Assembly: GCA_021767325.1 (NCBI GenBank)
Contig: JAASTM010000003.1
Coordinates: 1 to 22,988 of the forward strand
Source of the DNA: Spirochaetales bacterium
GTDB taxonomy: Bacteria; Spirochaetota; Spirochaetia; DSM-16054; Sediminispirochaetaceae
DNA length: 22,988 nucleotides
Direction of reading: 5' to 3'
In this document: positions 1 to 6,715 of the stretch, piece by piece
Position numbering within the stretch: position 1 is the first letter of the stretch
How the letters are laid out: the number at the start of each line of letters is the position of its first letter
The notes under the pieces: generated by a model
What the model was told of the DNA's origin: nothing
What the model saw: the letters and a program-made list of their open reading frames with translations, nothing else
Databases searched by the model: none
Made by a program: the position numbers and the translations under genes

Positions 1-261
1 GGTTAAGGGCAGATCGAGCCTGTCGAAAATCTCGAGCAGCCGCCAGACTCCGACCCGGTTACCGTAATCTCGCCACGCGTATCCCCGGTGATACGGTGGA
101 ATCGATACGGCGGTAAAATCGGAACCCGGAAAGGCCCCGAACTCAAAGTGTTCGATATTGATCGCAAAGTAGACTGCCAGGCGCTTTCCGTTGGGCCAGT
201 CATACACCGGACGATCAAAAATCGGCGAGTAATTGTAACGTCCATGCTCTGTTAATTTCAT
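1..261 (-). CDS. Polysaccharide deacetylase / allantoinase-like protein, 5' part only
   Basis: The reading frame starts at the ATG at 261 and stays open for 87 codons to the left edge, so the gene is cut by the window. Visible features are YSPIFDRP, the WPNGKRLAVYFAINIEHFEFG stretch, and YAWRDYGNRVGVWRLLEIFD. This is the typical N-terminal strand and cap of the carbohydrate esterase 4 / PuuE-like polysaccharide deacetylase family. Members hydrolyse N-acyl or cyclic amide bonds with a metal bound in a TIM-like barrel. The catalytic NodB motifs lie beyond the edge, so the substrate cannot be judged. There is no Shine-Dalgarno before the ATG. The best promoter would start transcription at the ATG itself. 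The gene is divergent from modA, sharing a roughly 116-bp intergenic region. Confidence 0.85.
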   Translation of the reverse strand, partial: MKLTEHGRYNYSPIFDRPVYDWPNGKRLAVYFAINIEHFEFGAFPGSDFTAVSIPPYHRGYAWRDYGNRVGVWRLLEIFDRLDLPLT

Positions 262-296
262 ACTAAAATGATAATCTTCGGTCTATGCGAATGCAA
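259..296 (-). promoter_or_regulatory. Predicted promoter of the deacetylase gene, leaderless geometry
   Basis: Read on the minus strand, TTGCAT (296-291), a 17-bp spacer and TATCAT (273-268) form a sigma-70-like promoter; the -10 matches 5 of 6. Seven bases after the -10 is position 261, the A of the ATG. No Shine-Dalgarno is present. The elements are seen; the start site is inferred. Confidence 0.35.
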
Positions 297-340
297 GCAA
301 TACCAGGCTAAAAGTTCATTTCTTCTAATGAGGAAGGTAA

Positions 341-378
341 TTGACATCACCATTATACATATGTATAAATAATGGAGA
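341..378 (+). promoter_or_regulatory. modA promoter with overlapping 16-bp palindrome
   Basis: TTGACA (341-346), exactly 17 bp, then TATAAA (364-369) is a near-consensus sigma-70 promoter. A perfect 16-bp palindrome, TTATACATATGTATAA (353-368), fills the 3' half of the spacer and most of the -10, so a bound protein would block RNA polymerase. The place and AT-rich dyad resemble the ModE operators that repress mod genes under molybdate sufficiency in proteobacteria, but no ModE gene is visible here and the regulator is unknown. The predicted start is near 376, two bases before the second in-frame ATG (378). Confidence 0.6.
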
Positions 379-1175
379 TGAAAGCTTATCAAAGCAGTAA
401 TAAATTTATACTGAGTGGTGTAGCGCTCTTGCTTGTGTTGTCAGCCTGTACGAGAACCGATCAAACGCTGCAGGTATCGGCGGCAGCAAGCATGGGCGAT
501 GCCGCCCGATCCCTGGTTGCGGCCTATGAAGGGGAGAACCCGGGCCGGGAGGCGGTACTGCATCTGGCCGCCTCGGGAACGATTGCAAGCCAAATTACGA
601 ACGGCGCACCGGTCGATGTGTTCATCTCCGCCTCCGAGTACCACATGCAGAGGTTGATCGACGCGGGAAAAGTGCGCGACCGGTACACAGCTAACTTGTG
701 TCGCAATGCCCTGGTCCTGGTTAGTAAACGTGAAAAGTCGATCAGCAGCTTGGAAGAACTGCAGAGTCCAGAGATCGAACGTATCGGGCTGGGTACTCCC
801 GCGTATGTACCCGCCGGCAGGTATGCTGACGATATACTCAAATCGGCGGGGATGTACCGGACACTCCAAGATAAGCTGGTATTCGGGGCGAGCGTACGAC
901 AGGTGCTGGCCTGGGTGGAGTCGGGACATGTGGACGCCGGTTTTGTGTATCGTACCGATGCCGCCTTGGTACCTGGAGTTGAGATAGCTGCGGAATGGGA
1001 GACAGTGCGGGGTGAACCGATTATGTATCCGGCCGGCCTTGTGGCGGACGGCCTGCGGCCCGGCGCTGCAGCCGATTTTTTTCAATTTCTCCGATCCGAG
1101 ACGGCGGCTCGCATTCTGGTGCAGTTCGGTTTTCAACCCTATGAAAGCCCCGAAGAGGTGGCCGGCCGTCTATGA
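378..1175 (+). CDS. modA: Molybdate (or tungstate) ABC transporter substrate-binding lipoprotein ModA
   Basis: The product binds molybdate or tungstate outside the membrane and delivers it to ModB. The N-terminus is a lipoprotein signal: KF, a hydrophobic run, then LSAC, with the lipidated Cys at residue 24. ModA hallmarks follow: VSAAASMGDAARSL and AASGTIASQI, which carry the serines that contact the oxyanion, then YVPAGRYADD and GHVDAGFVYRTDAA in the second lobe. At 265 aa it is a normal length. An ATG at 372 is also in frame, but the predicted transcription start lies downstream of it and neither ATG has a spaced Shine-Dalgarno, so 378 is preferred as a leaderless start. Its stop overlaps the modB start (ATGA). 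Molybdate and tungstate cannot be told apart from sequence. Confidence 0.92.
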   Translation: MKAYQSSNKFILSGVALLLVLSACTRTDQTLQVSAAASMGDAARSLVAAYEGENPGREAVLHLAASGTIASQITNGAPVDVFISASEYHMQRLIDAGKVRDRYTANLCRNALVLVSKREKSISSLEELQSPEIERIGLGTPAYVPAGRYADDILKSAGMYRTLQDKLVFGASVRQVLAWVESGHVDAGFVYRTDAALVPGVEIAAEWETVRGEPIMYPAGLVADGLRPGAAADFFQFLRSETAARILVQFGFQPYESPEEVAGRL

Positions 1176-1852
1176 ACGCATTGTGGTCGCCGCTACACAT
1201 CAGTCTGCAGGTCGCCTTAAGCGCTGCCCTGCTGGTTGCCTGCGCCGGTACTTTTTTCGCCTGGCGGCTGGCCGGTCGTCGCAGCCTGGCGGCCGGTATG
1301 CTCGACTTCATTCTGTGCATACCGCTGTTTCTGCCGCCGACGGTACTCGGATACGGTGTGATAAGTCTGTTGGGCGCGGCCGGAGCCGGGGCCCGCGGAT
1401 TTCTCTTCAGCCGCTGGGCCGCCGTGGGGGCCGCCGCCCTGGCCGGTATGCCGCTGTTCTACCGCTCGGTGCGCAGTCATTTCGAATCGATTGAGCTGAA
1501 CATGTTCGAGGCGGCGGCGGTGGACGGTGCCGCCGGACTGGCCCTGTTCAGATCGATTATTCTACCGCTGTCACTGCCCGGTATTGCCGCCGGTTTTGTG
1601 CTGGCCTTCCTGCGTGCCCTCGGGGAGTTCGGCATTACCATGATGGTTGCCGGAAACATCCCCGGCAAAACCCAGACGGTTTCATTGGCCATCTGGGATG
1701 CGGTGATGGCCGGGAACGAACCACGAGCCGCCTCCCTGGCCGCTCTGCTGGCGGCTATCAGTTTAGCATTACTGGTGCTGTTCAGCCTTTTCAGGCGAAC
1801 GGCCGGCATAGAGCGTGGGCGCTCGATTTTTACTACGAGGGAGACAGGATGA
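1172..1852 (+). CDS. modB: Molybdate ABC transporter permease ModB
   Basis: This 226-aa inner-membrane permease has five or six hydrophobic segments. Near residues 113-139 it has the EAA coupling loop that docks on the ATPase (FEAAAVDGAAGLALFRSIIL, then PLSLPGI). A conserved ALGEFGITMMVAGNIPGKTQT segment follows, typical of ModB/CysT permeases. Both ends are coupled: its ATG overlaps the modA stop and its own stop overlaps the moeA ATG by four bases. In most bacteria modC, the ATPase, follows modB directly; here moeA does. The permease therefore needs an ATPase from another locus. Confidence 0.92.
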   Translation: MNALWSPLHISLQVALSAALLVACAGTFFAWRLAGRRSLAAGMLDFILCIPLFLPPTVLGYGVISLLGAAGAGARGFLFSRWAAVGAAALAGMPLFYRSVRSHFESIELNMFEAAAVDGAAGLALFRSIILPLSLPGIAAGFVLAFLRALGEFGITMMVAGNIPGKTQTVSLAIWDAVMAGNEPRAASLAALLAAISLALLVLFSLFRRTAGIERGRSIFTTRETG

Positions 1853-3030
1853 TTACGTTATCTGAAGCCTTACACATTATAGATTCTCAGAAGCTTGCGC
1901 TGGCAGCCGAAACTGTGCCGCTGCAGGCGGCCTGCGGGCGAATGTTGGCCGAACCGGTGTACTCCCGGATTCAGCTGCCGGTGTTCGATACTGCCAGGAT
2001 GGACGGATATGCAATCGCCGCCGGCGAAACGGGGGGCGAGCTGAAGGTTCTGGATACACTGCCGGCGGGCACGCCCCCGCGGCTAAGTCCCGAACCGGGG
2101 GCCTGTGTGCGTATCATGACAGGGGGCCAGGTGCCGCCGGGTACGGAAAAGGTCGTTCCCCGGGAACTGGTAATTGAGTCGGAACACGAGGTTACGCTAA
2201 AGCAGATACCTGCAGACACTCACATCAGCCGCGCCGGCAGCTATCTGGCCTCCGAAACAATGCTGAAGGCAGGTGGGCAAATTACTGCCGCGGATATCGG
2301 GGCCTTTGCCGGTGCTGGGGTGCAGAGCCTGAGCGTCTACGCCCCCGTACGAATGAGCCTGCTCATAACCGGCGACGAGCTGGCGGCTGCCGGCGACCCC
2401 TTAGGTCCCGGTCAGATTTATGACGCGGTGGGCCCCATGCTCAGAGCCAGAGCAGCTAAGTACGGAGTCGAAATTGTACAGGCGCAGAAAGTAGCGGACG
2501 ATCCGCAGGCCCTAGAAGCCGCGGTGCGGGTCGCATTGGATGCGTCACAAATACTTGTGATCAGCGGCGGTGTATCTCGCGGCGATTACGACTACACAGC
2601 CGAGGTTCTGCAGGCGTGTGGTGTTCGAACGCAATTTCATCGTGTGGCCATCAAGCCGGGCCGTCCGCTCTTCTTCGGTTCCCGCGCGGAGGATGAAGGC
2701 AGTGGGGTGCGAGTTTTCGGACTGCCCGGAAATCCGGTTTCCGCGTTCATCGATTACCTGCTATTTACAGAACGCTTGATTCGAGTCTCCGGCGGATTGC
2801 CGCCTGAGCCGGCCGGTGCCCGTGTACGGTCTGCGGCGGCTTTCGAACCCAGCGACCCCGTGCGGGGCGAATTTTTCCCGGTCAGGCTGATCGACGGGCG
2901 GGCACATCCGGTTGAGTATATAAACTCCGGAAACCTGGCCGGATTCTCTGCAGCCGACGGGGTGGTATTCCTGCCGCAGGGGGCTGCTCCGATCGAAGCA
3001 GGAGGTGAGGTGTATGTTCGACCCCTATGA
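1849..3030 (+). CDS. moeA: Molybdopterin molybdenumtransferase MoeA
   Basis: MoeA inserts molybdate into adenylylated molybdopterin (MPT-AMP), the last step in making basic Moco. Motifs in order are an N-terminal ARMDGYAI (family consensus near AMDGYA), TGGQVPPGTEKVVP, LLITGDELAAAGDPLGPGQI at the start of the MogA-like domain, SGGVSRGDYDY, and FGLPGNPVSAFIDYLL. The C-terminal domain IV follows. At 393 aa it is full length. The start overlaps the modB stop by four bases, and the moaA Shine-Dalgarno and start lie inside its last codons, so the operon continues. Molybdate uptake and insertion are thus made from one message. Confidence 0.95.
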   Translation: MITLSEALHIIDSQKLALAAETVPLQAACGRMLAEPVYSRIQLPVFDTARMDGYAIAAGETGGELKVLDTLPAGTPPRLSPEPGACVRIMTGGQVPPGTEKVVPRELVIESEHEVTLKQIPADTHISRAGSYLASETMLKAGGQITAADIGAFAGAGVQSLSVYAPVRMSLLITGDELAAAGDPLGPGQIYDAVGPMLRARAAKYGVEIVQAQKVADDPQALEAAVRVALDASQILVISGGVSRGDYDYTAEVLQACGVRTQFHRVAIKPGRPLFFGSRAEDEGSGVRVFGLPGNPVSAFIDYLLFTERLIRVSGGLPPEPAGARVRSAAAFEPSDPVRGEFFPVRLIDGRAHPVEYINSGNLAGFSAADGVVFLPQGAAPIEAGGEVYVRPL

Positions 3031-3820
3031 GCGTGAAATAGACTATCTGCGAATCGCGGTTACCGGCAGCTGCAATTTGAGCTGCAGCTATTGCGTCGGT
3101 GCCGCCGAAGGCGAACAGCGAGAGTGTGGCTCTACACTGACTGACGATGCGATCGTAGCAACGGTGCGTGCCGCTGCAGCGATTGGGTTTCACAAGGTCA
3201 GACTGACCGGCGGCGAACCGCTGCTGCGCACCGGGCTGCCGCAACTGGTGCGGTGCATCAAGGCTATCGATGGAATTACGGAGGTTAATCTGACCACCAA
3301 CGGAACTCTGCTGTCGGCCCTGGCCGGCCCGCTGCGGGCCGCCGGCCTCGACCGCATCAATGTCTCGTTGGATACCCTCGATCCGCTGGCCTATAAAAAG
3401 CTGACCGGCGGAAACATCGAGCCGGTGATAATGGGGATTGGAAGCGCTCTGGAAGCGGGCTTTTATCCGATAAAAGTAAACATGGTGGTGCCGGAGAATT
3501 CCGGGGCCGAAGAAAAGCGGCAGATTGCGGAGATGGAGAAGTTCTGCGCTGATCGAGGCTTATATCTGCAGAAAATCGGGCGCTATTCACTGCGGGAAAT
3601 GAAGCGGGATTTTCAGGATTTCGAACGCCCGCCGAAGTGCGGAACCTGTAACCGTTTGAGAATTACCGCGGACGGGATGCTCAAACCCTGCCTACATTCA
3701 CCTATAGAGGTTCCTCTGAGCAAAGACTGTCCGGAAGAATCCCTGCGGGAAGCGATTCGCCAAAAACCCCTGCGCGGTGCTATCGGCTCGCGACGCAGTA
3801 TGCAGACAATTGGAGGATAA
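3014..3820 (+). CDS. moaA: GTP 3',8-cyclase MoaA, compact form
   Basis: This radical SAM enzyme, with MoaC, turns GTP into cyclic pyranopterin monophosphate. The first cluster is C20-x3-C24-x2-C27 (SCNLSCSYC). The C-terminal cluster is C209-x2-C212-x13-C226, with [10 protein letters not shown] supplying the arginines that bind GTP. The protein ends in the conserved Gly-Gly (267-268). It is 268 aa, while most MoaA proteins have about 320-340. The shortfall lies between KVNMVV (about 155) and the second cluster, where the usual FIELMP section and following domain are replaced by a short link. The start is the ATG at 3014, eight bases after GGAGG; an upstream GTG at 3005 overlaps that site and is rejected. 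The gene overlaps the end of moeA. Confidence 0.88.
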   Translation: MFDPYEREIDYLRIAVTGSCNLSCSYCVGAAEGEQRECGSTLTDDAIVATVRAAAAIGFHKVRLTGGEPLLRTGLPQLVRCIKAIDGITEVNLTTNGTLLSALAGPLRAAGLDRINVSLDTLDPLAYKKLTGGNIEPVIMGIGSALEAGFYPIKVNMVVPENSGAEEKRQIAEMEKFCADRGLYLQKIGRYSLREMKRDFQDFERPPKCGTCNRLRITADGMLKPCLHSPIEVPLSKDCPEESLREAIRQKPLRGAIGSRRSMQTIGG

Positions 3821-3824
3821 TATA

Positions 3825-4760
3825 TTGAAGACGGAACTGACACACCTGGATGCAGAGGGAAAGGCACGGATGGTGGATGTGGGCGGAAAACCGCCTGTAG
3901 TTCGCACCGCGGTTGCGGCGGGCCGGATACGCATCAGTCCGGAGACGGCTGATTTAATACGCGGCAATAATATTCAGAAAGGAGATGTGCTGGCAACCGC
4001 CCGAATTGCAGGCATTGCCGCCGGAAAGCGGACCCCGGATCTCATTCCCCTATGCCATACGGTTGCCCTGGATGCGCTGAATGTAGACCTGCAGGTAGAT
4101 GAACACGCGGTTCATATACGGGCAGAGGCCAGGGCCACCGACCGAACCGGAGTAGAAATGGAGGCTTTGACTGCTGTATCGGCCGCCGCCCTGACCATCT
4201 ATGATATGTGCAAAGCAGTGGATAAGGATATGGAAATCAGTGAAATTCATCTGGTGGAAAAAAGCAAAGCGGTGCAGTCGTCCGTAGAGCATACGTCCCC
4301 GCTTTCGGGAGCGTTTACCGTATTATCCGTGAACACATCAGTGCGAAAAGGGGAGAAAAAGCAGCCCTGTAAAAGCATTCGATTGGTCCCGGAGCACGGC
4401 ATAGAGGGGGATGCGCATGCGGGGCCCGGAGACCGGCAGATAAGTATCCTCGCTGAGCGTGATATAGATACAATGCGCGGCAAGGGGCTCGAGCTGAAAG
4501 CCGGGGATTTTGCCGAGAATCTCACTGTCTCGGGAGTAGAACCCGCCTCATTACCAGTCGGTACGAAACTATTTATTGGAAGTGCTATTTTAGAGATCAG
4601 CAAAATTGGTAAAGAGTGTCATCACGGCTGTGAAATCCGCCGGATCGTGGGGGATTGCGTGATGCCGCGGGCCGGAGTGTTTGCCCGTGTGATAAAGGGA
4701 GGAGTTGTCAACGATGGAGATACTGGTGTGTACTATTTCCGACCGGGCTGCCCGGGGTGA
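3825..4760 (+). CDS. moaC: Fusion of cyclic pyranopterin monophosphate synthase MoaC with a MOSC domain
   Basis: Residues 1 to about 148 are Moa[35 protein letters not shown], then [20 protein letters not shown] and [18 protein letters not shown]. His78, Asp127 and Lys130 fit the active-site residues. From about 163 to 311 is a small MOSC domain: [40 protein letters not shown] and [13 protein letters not shown] domains occur in Moco sulfurases and in proteins that bind or pass on molybdopterin species. The start is a TTG eight bases after GGAGG, which gives the normal MoaC N-terminus. An upstream in-frame ATG at 3777 lies inside moaA and is rejected. The end overlaps mogA by 47 bases. The role of the fused MOSC domain is unknown. 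Confidence 0.9.
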   Translation: MKTELTHLDAEGKARMVDVGGKPPVVRTAVAAGRIRISPETADLIRGNNIQKGDVLATARIAGIAAGKRTPDLIPLCHTVALDALNVDLQVDEHAVHIRAEARATDRTGVEMEALTAVSAAALTIYDMCKAVDKDMEISEIHLVEKSKAVQSSVEHTSPLSGAFTVLSVNTSVRKGEKKQPCKSIRLVPEHGIEGDAHAGPGDRQISILAERDIDTMRGKGLELKAGDFAENLTVSGVEPASLPVGTKLFIGSAILEISKIGKECHHGCEIRRIVGDCVMPRAGVFARVIKGGVVNDGDTGVYYFRPGCPG

Positions 4761-5181
4761 GTACCGGGACGAATCCGGCCCGCAGATTGAATCGCTCCTG
4801 CGGGAGGCACTGCCGGCGGCCGCTATCCGGCGAACCGTCATAAGCGACGAGCCGGATGAGTTACGGGCGGCGCTACACCGGAATGCCGGCGTGGATGTGA
4901 TCCTCACCACCGGCGGAACCGGACTGGGGCCGCGGGATAACGCTCCGGAGGTTACCCTGGAAGTATGCGACCGTCCGGTTCCCGGGATCGCCGAACTGCT
5001 GCGTCTGCGCAGCCTGGAACAGACCGGCAATGCCGCGCTTTCGAGGGGCGCCGCCGGCATGCTGGGACGAACCTTGGTGGTTAATCTGCCCGGCTCGGTG
5101 CGCGCCAGTGACTTCTGTACCCGCCAGCTGTTGCCGCTTCTGCCGCATGCGGTCGAGATGAGTGGCGGAGCGGGGCACTGA
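4714..5181 (+). CDS. mogA: Molybdopterin adenylyltransferase, MogA/MoaB family
   Basis: The product activates molybdopterin with ATP to give MPT-AMP, the substrate of MoeA. The 155-aa protein has the family signature: [20 protein letters not shown] at the N-terminus, the [20 protein letters not shown] glycine-rich loop, and [26 protein letters not shown] follows in the C-terminal half. The ATG at 4714 is nine bases after GGGAGGAG; a TTG at 4705 is too close to that site. The gene starts inside the MOSC coding region in another frame, so translation is probably coupled. It closes the operon, 24 bases from the end of the convergent transporter gene. MogA and MoaB cannot be separated firmly by eye. 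Confidence 0.88.
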   Translation: MEILVCTISDRAARGEYRDESGPQIESLLREALPAAAIRRTVISDEPDELRAALHRNAGVDVILTTGGTGLGPRDNAPEVTLEVCDRPVPGIAELLRLRSLEQTGNAALSRGAAGMLGRTLVVNLPGSVRASDFCTRQLLPLLPHAVEMSGGAGH

Positions 5182-5205
5182 GCAAAAACGTATAGGAGAT
5201 AGCCG

Positions 5206-6090
5206 CTATCTGATCACCTCGAGGGTTATGTGGTCGAGTTCTAGGAGTGCGCGCAGCTCTTCCTTCAAAAGGGCTATGCTGCTCAGGTTGCTTTCATCTA
5301 TTGTCAGCAGGGCTGCCTTATGCGACTCGGAGGTTCGCCAGAGATGAAAGTCTACCAATGTTCCCCCGAATCGATTGATAACCTGTGCCGCCGTTTTAGC
5401 TGCATTTTTCTGGGGATGGTAATCTACCAGTATCTCACCGGTACTCTTGAGCAGCGAGAACGCCCACTTGAGAATAACCGCTGCACCGATAAGGGCAACC
5501 AGCGCATCAGGCCACATCACCCCGAAGAGCTTTCCGGTGACCAGAGCGGATATGGCCAGTATGGAGGTCAGCGCATCCGTCAGCACATGTACATAGGCGG
5601 CTTTGAGGTTATGATCATGATGGTGATGATTATCCTCCGCGCCATGCGAACTGCCCAGTATGAGGGCACTTATTATATTGATTAGTAGTCCGAATACTGC
5701 AACGGCAATCGCTTCGGTAAAATCAATAGACAACGGGTTCATCAAACGCTCTACAGCTTCCTTTACCATGAAGAGGGCGGTCAAGCCGAGGAGAATTGCA
5801 TTTGTGTACCCTCCCAATACGGAAATCTTTCCCGAGGAGAAGGCAAAGTTTGGGTTCTTTCGGTGTGTATCCGCTACTATATATGCGATGAGTGTGACCA
5901 GGAGTGCAAATGTGTGAGTACCCATATGCACGCCGTCGGTCAGCAAGGCGAGCGACCCGGTAATAAGGCCGAAGAAAATTTCCAGAATCATTGTTAGGGC
6001 TGTCAGGATGACGACTATCAGAGTCTTCCGCTTCCCCTGTCCGTTCTCCGGGGTAATTCCGGTGTGTTGATTACAAATTCGTTCTCTCAT
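5206..6090 (-). CDS. Cation diffusion facilitator, DmeF-like (Co/Ni/Zn efflux)
   Basis: This 294-aa inner-membrane antiporter has about six membrane segments and a short cytoplasmic C-terminal domain. The second membrane segment carries His55-x3-His59 (TDGVHMGTH). The fifth carries His168-x3-Asp172 (HVLTDAL). Zinc CDFs usually have HxxxD or DxxxD in TM2, while the His-His form and the general sequence resemble DmeF cobalt/nickel exporters. A His-rich loop (NHHHHDH, 154-160) sits between TM4 and TM5, as in many CDFs. The ATG is seven bases after AGGAG, and that site overlaps the stop of the upstream marR gene, so the two form one operon. The metal is inferred and zinc stays possible. Confidence 0.88.
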   Translation of the reverse strand: MRERICNQHTGITPENGQGKRKTLIVVILTALTMILEIFFGLITGSLALLTDGVHMGTHTFALLVTLIAYIVADTHRKNPNFAFSSGKISVLGGYTNAILLGLTALFMVKEAVERLMNPLSIDFTEAIAVAVFGLLINIISALILGSSHGAEDNHHHHDHNLKAAYVHVLTDALTSILAISALVTGKLFGVMWPDALVALIGAAVILKWAFSLLKSTGEILVDYHPQKNAAKTAAQVINRFGGTLVDFHLWRTSESHKAALLTIDESNLSSIALLKEELRALLELDHITLEVIR

Positions 6091-6100
6091 TCAAGTGCTC

Positions 6101-6547
6101 CTATAAGATATCGCTCAGTGTTTTTAGACGGGAAAAGAAGGCGTCGGACTCCTCGGGACCTAATGTATCCACAACTCCCTCGATAAGGTGGAAATGCATA
6201 TGGTGATGCTTGCGGTACTCTTCCGCACCCTTATCGGATAAGCCGATGAAGTATGAGCGCTTGTCCTGGGTATCCTTCGAGCGGTAAATATACCCCTTCT
6301 CTTCCAACCGGTGGACCATCACGGTGAGGGTACCGGTAGTTACACCCAGTATCTCCGCAAGTTCCTTCATTCTCATCGCACCACGGTTGCCGATTACTTC
6401 GATGAGGTGCATTTGTGCCAGGGACACGCCGGTATCCGATACTACACTCTGTTCCCACGAGTTCATGCGCTCAAAGAACTCGGTGAGCGTCTTAGAGTAT
6501 TCTTCATAAAGACTATTCTGACCGTTCTCTGTATCTTCCATCTTCAT
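6101..6547 (-). CDS. MarR-family regulator, AdcR-like metal sensor
   Basis: This is a 148-aa winged-helix repressor. The recognition region is MRMKELAEILGVTTGTLTVM, followed by HRLEEKGYIYRSKDTQDKRS, which forms the beta wing. A His cluster, His114, 115, 116, 118 and 120 (KHHHMHFH), sits in the dimerisation helix. His47 lies in the AQMHLIE helix and glutamates lie near residues 23-26. Streptococcal AdcR binds zinc with residues at comparable places (E24, H42, H108, H112), so this is probably a metal sensor. It is co-transcribed with the downstream exporter, and a large dyad covers its start. AdcR is a zinc-activated repressor of uptake genes, whereas an exporter should be switched on by metal, so the logic here may be reversed. 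Confidence 0.85.
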   Translation of the reverse strand: MKMEDTENGQNSLYEEYSKTLTEFFERMNSWEQSVVSDTGVSLAQMHLIEVIGNRGAMRMKELAEILGVTTGTLTVMVHRLEEKGYIYRSKDTQDKRSYFIGLSDKGAEEYRKHHHMHFHLIEGVVDTLGPEESDAFFSRLKTLSDIL

Positions 6548-6549
6548 TT

Positions 6550-6593
6550 ACCTTGATAGTCAAATTAAATCAAAATAGTTTGAATGTCAAGGT
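6550..6593 (-). promoter_or_regulatory. marR-cdf promoter and nested operator
   Basis: An outer inverted repeat pairs ACCTTGATAGTCAAA (6550-6564) with TTTGAATGTCAAGGT (6579-6593), 12 of 15 matching. An inner perfect repeat, TCAAA-4 bp-TTTGA, lies at 6570-6583. On the minus strand TTGACA (6590-6585) is 17 bp from a weak TAATTT (6567-6562), so the dyad covers the whole promoter and the AAGG before the ATG at 6547. This fits autorepression by the MarR protein. The repeats are seen; the binder is inferred. Confidence 0.55.
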
Positions 6594-6646
6594 ATTGTTT
6601 CTATATAATCGCCTTTTTGCTGAGTGTATTCCCTCAGAACACCCTC

Positions 6647-6675
6647 TTGAACTTAGAGCAGGTACTATGTAATAA
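6647..6675 (+). promoter_or_regulatory. Predicted promoter of the HD-GYP gene
   Basis: TTGAAC (6647-6652), 17 bp, then TAATAA (6670-6675) is a good sigma-70-like match. Transcription would start near 6682, leaving a leader of about 34 bases. It diverges from the marR promoter. The first 120 bases of the intergenic region are AT-rich with no other clear structure. Confidence 0.4.
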
Positions 6676-6715
6676 AAGAATAATATGATCTATAAAATCA
6701 ACTATGTGAGCTTGT

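Noticed and set aside
441..1136. A 231-aa open frame on the minus strand
   Set aside because: It is wholly antisense to modA, has no family features, and mirrors the codon pattern of modA.
3777..3824. An earlier ATG for the moaC-MOSC gene
   Set aside because: It adds 16 residues translated from moaA; the TTG at 3825 has a strong ribosome binding site and gives the typical MoaC N-terminus.
5199..5213. AGATAGCCGCTATCT as a terminator between mogA and the cation transporter
   Set aside because: Once a minimum loop is allowed the stem is only five pairs, and there is no T run.
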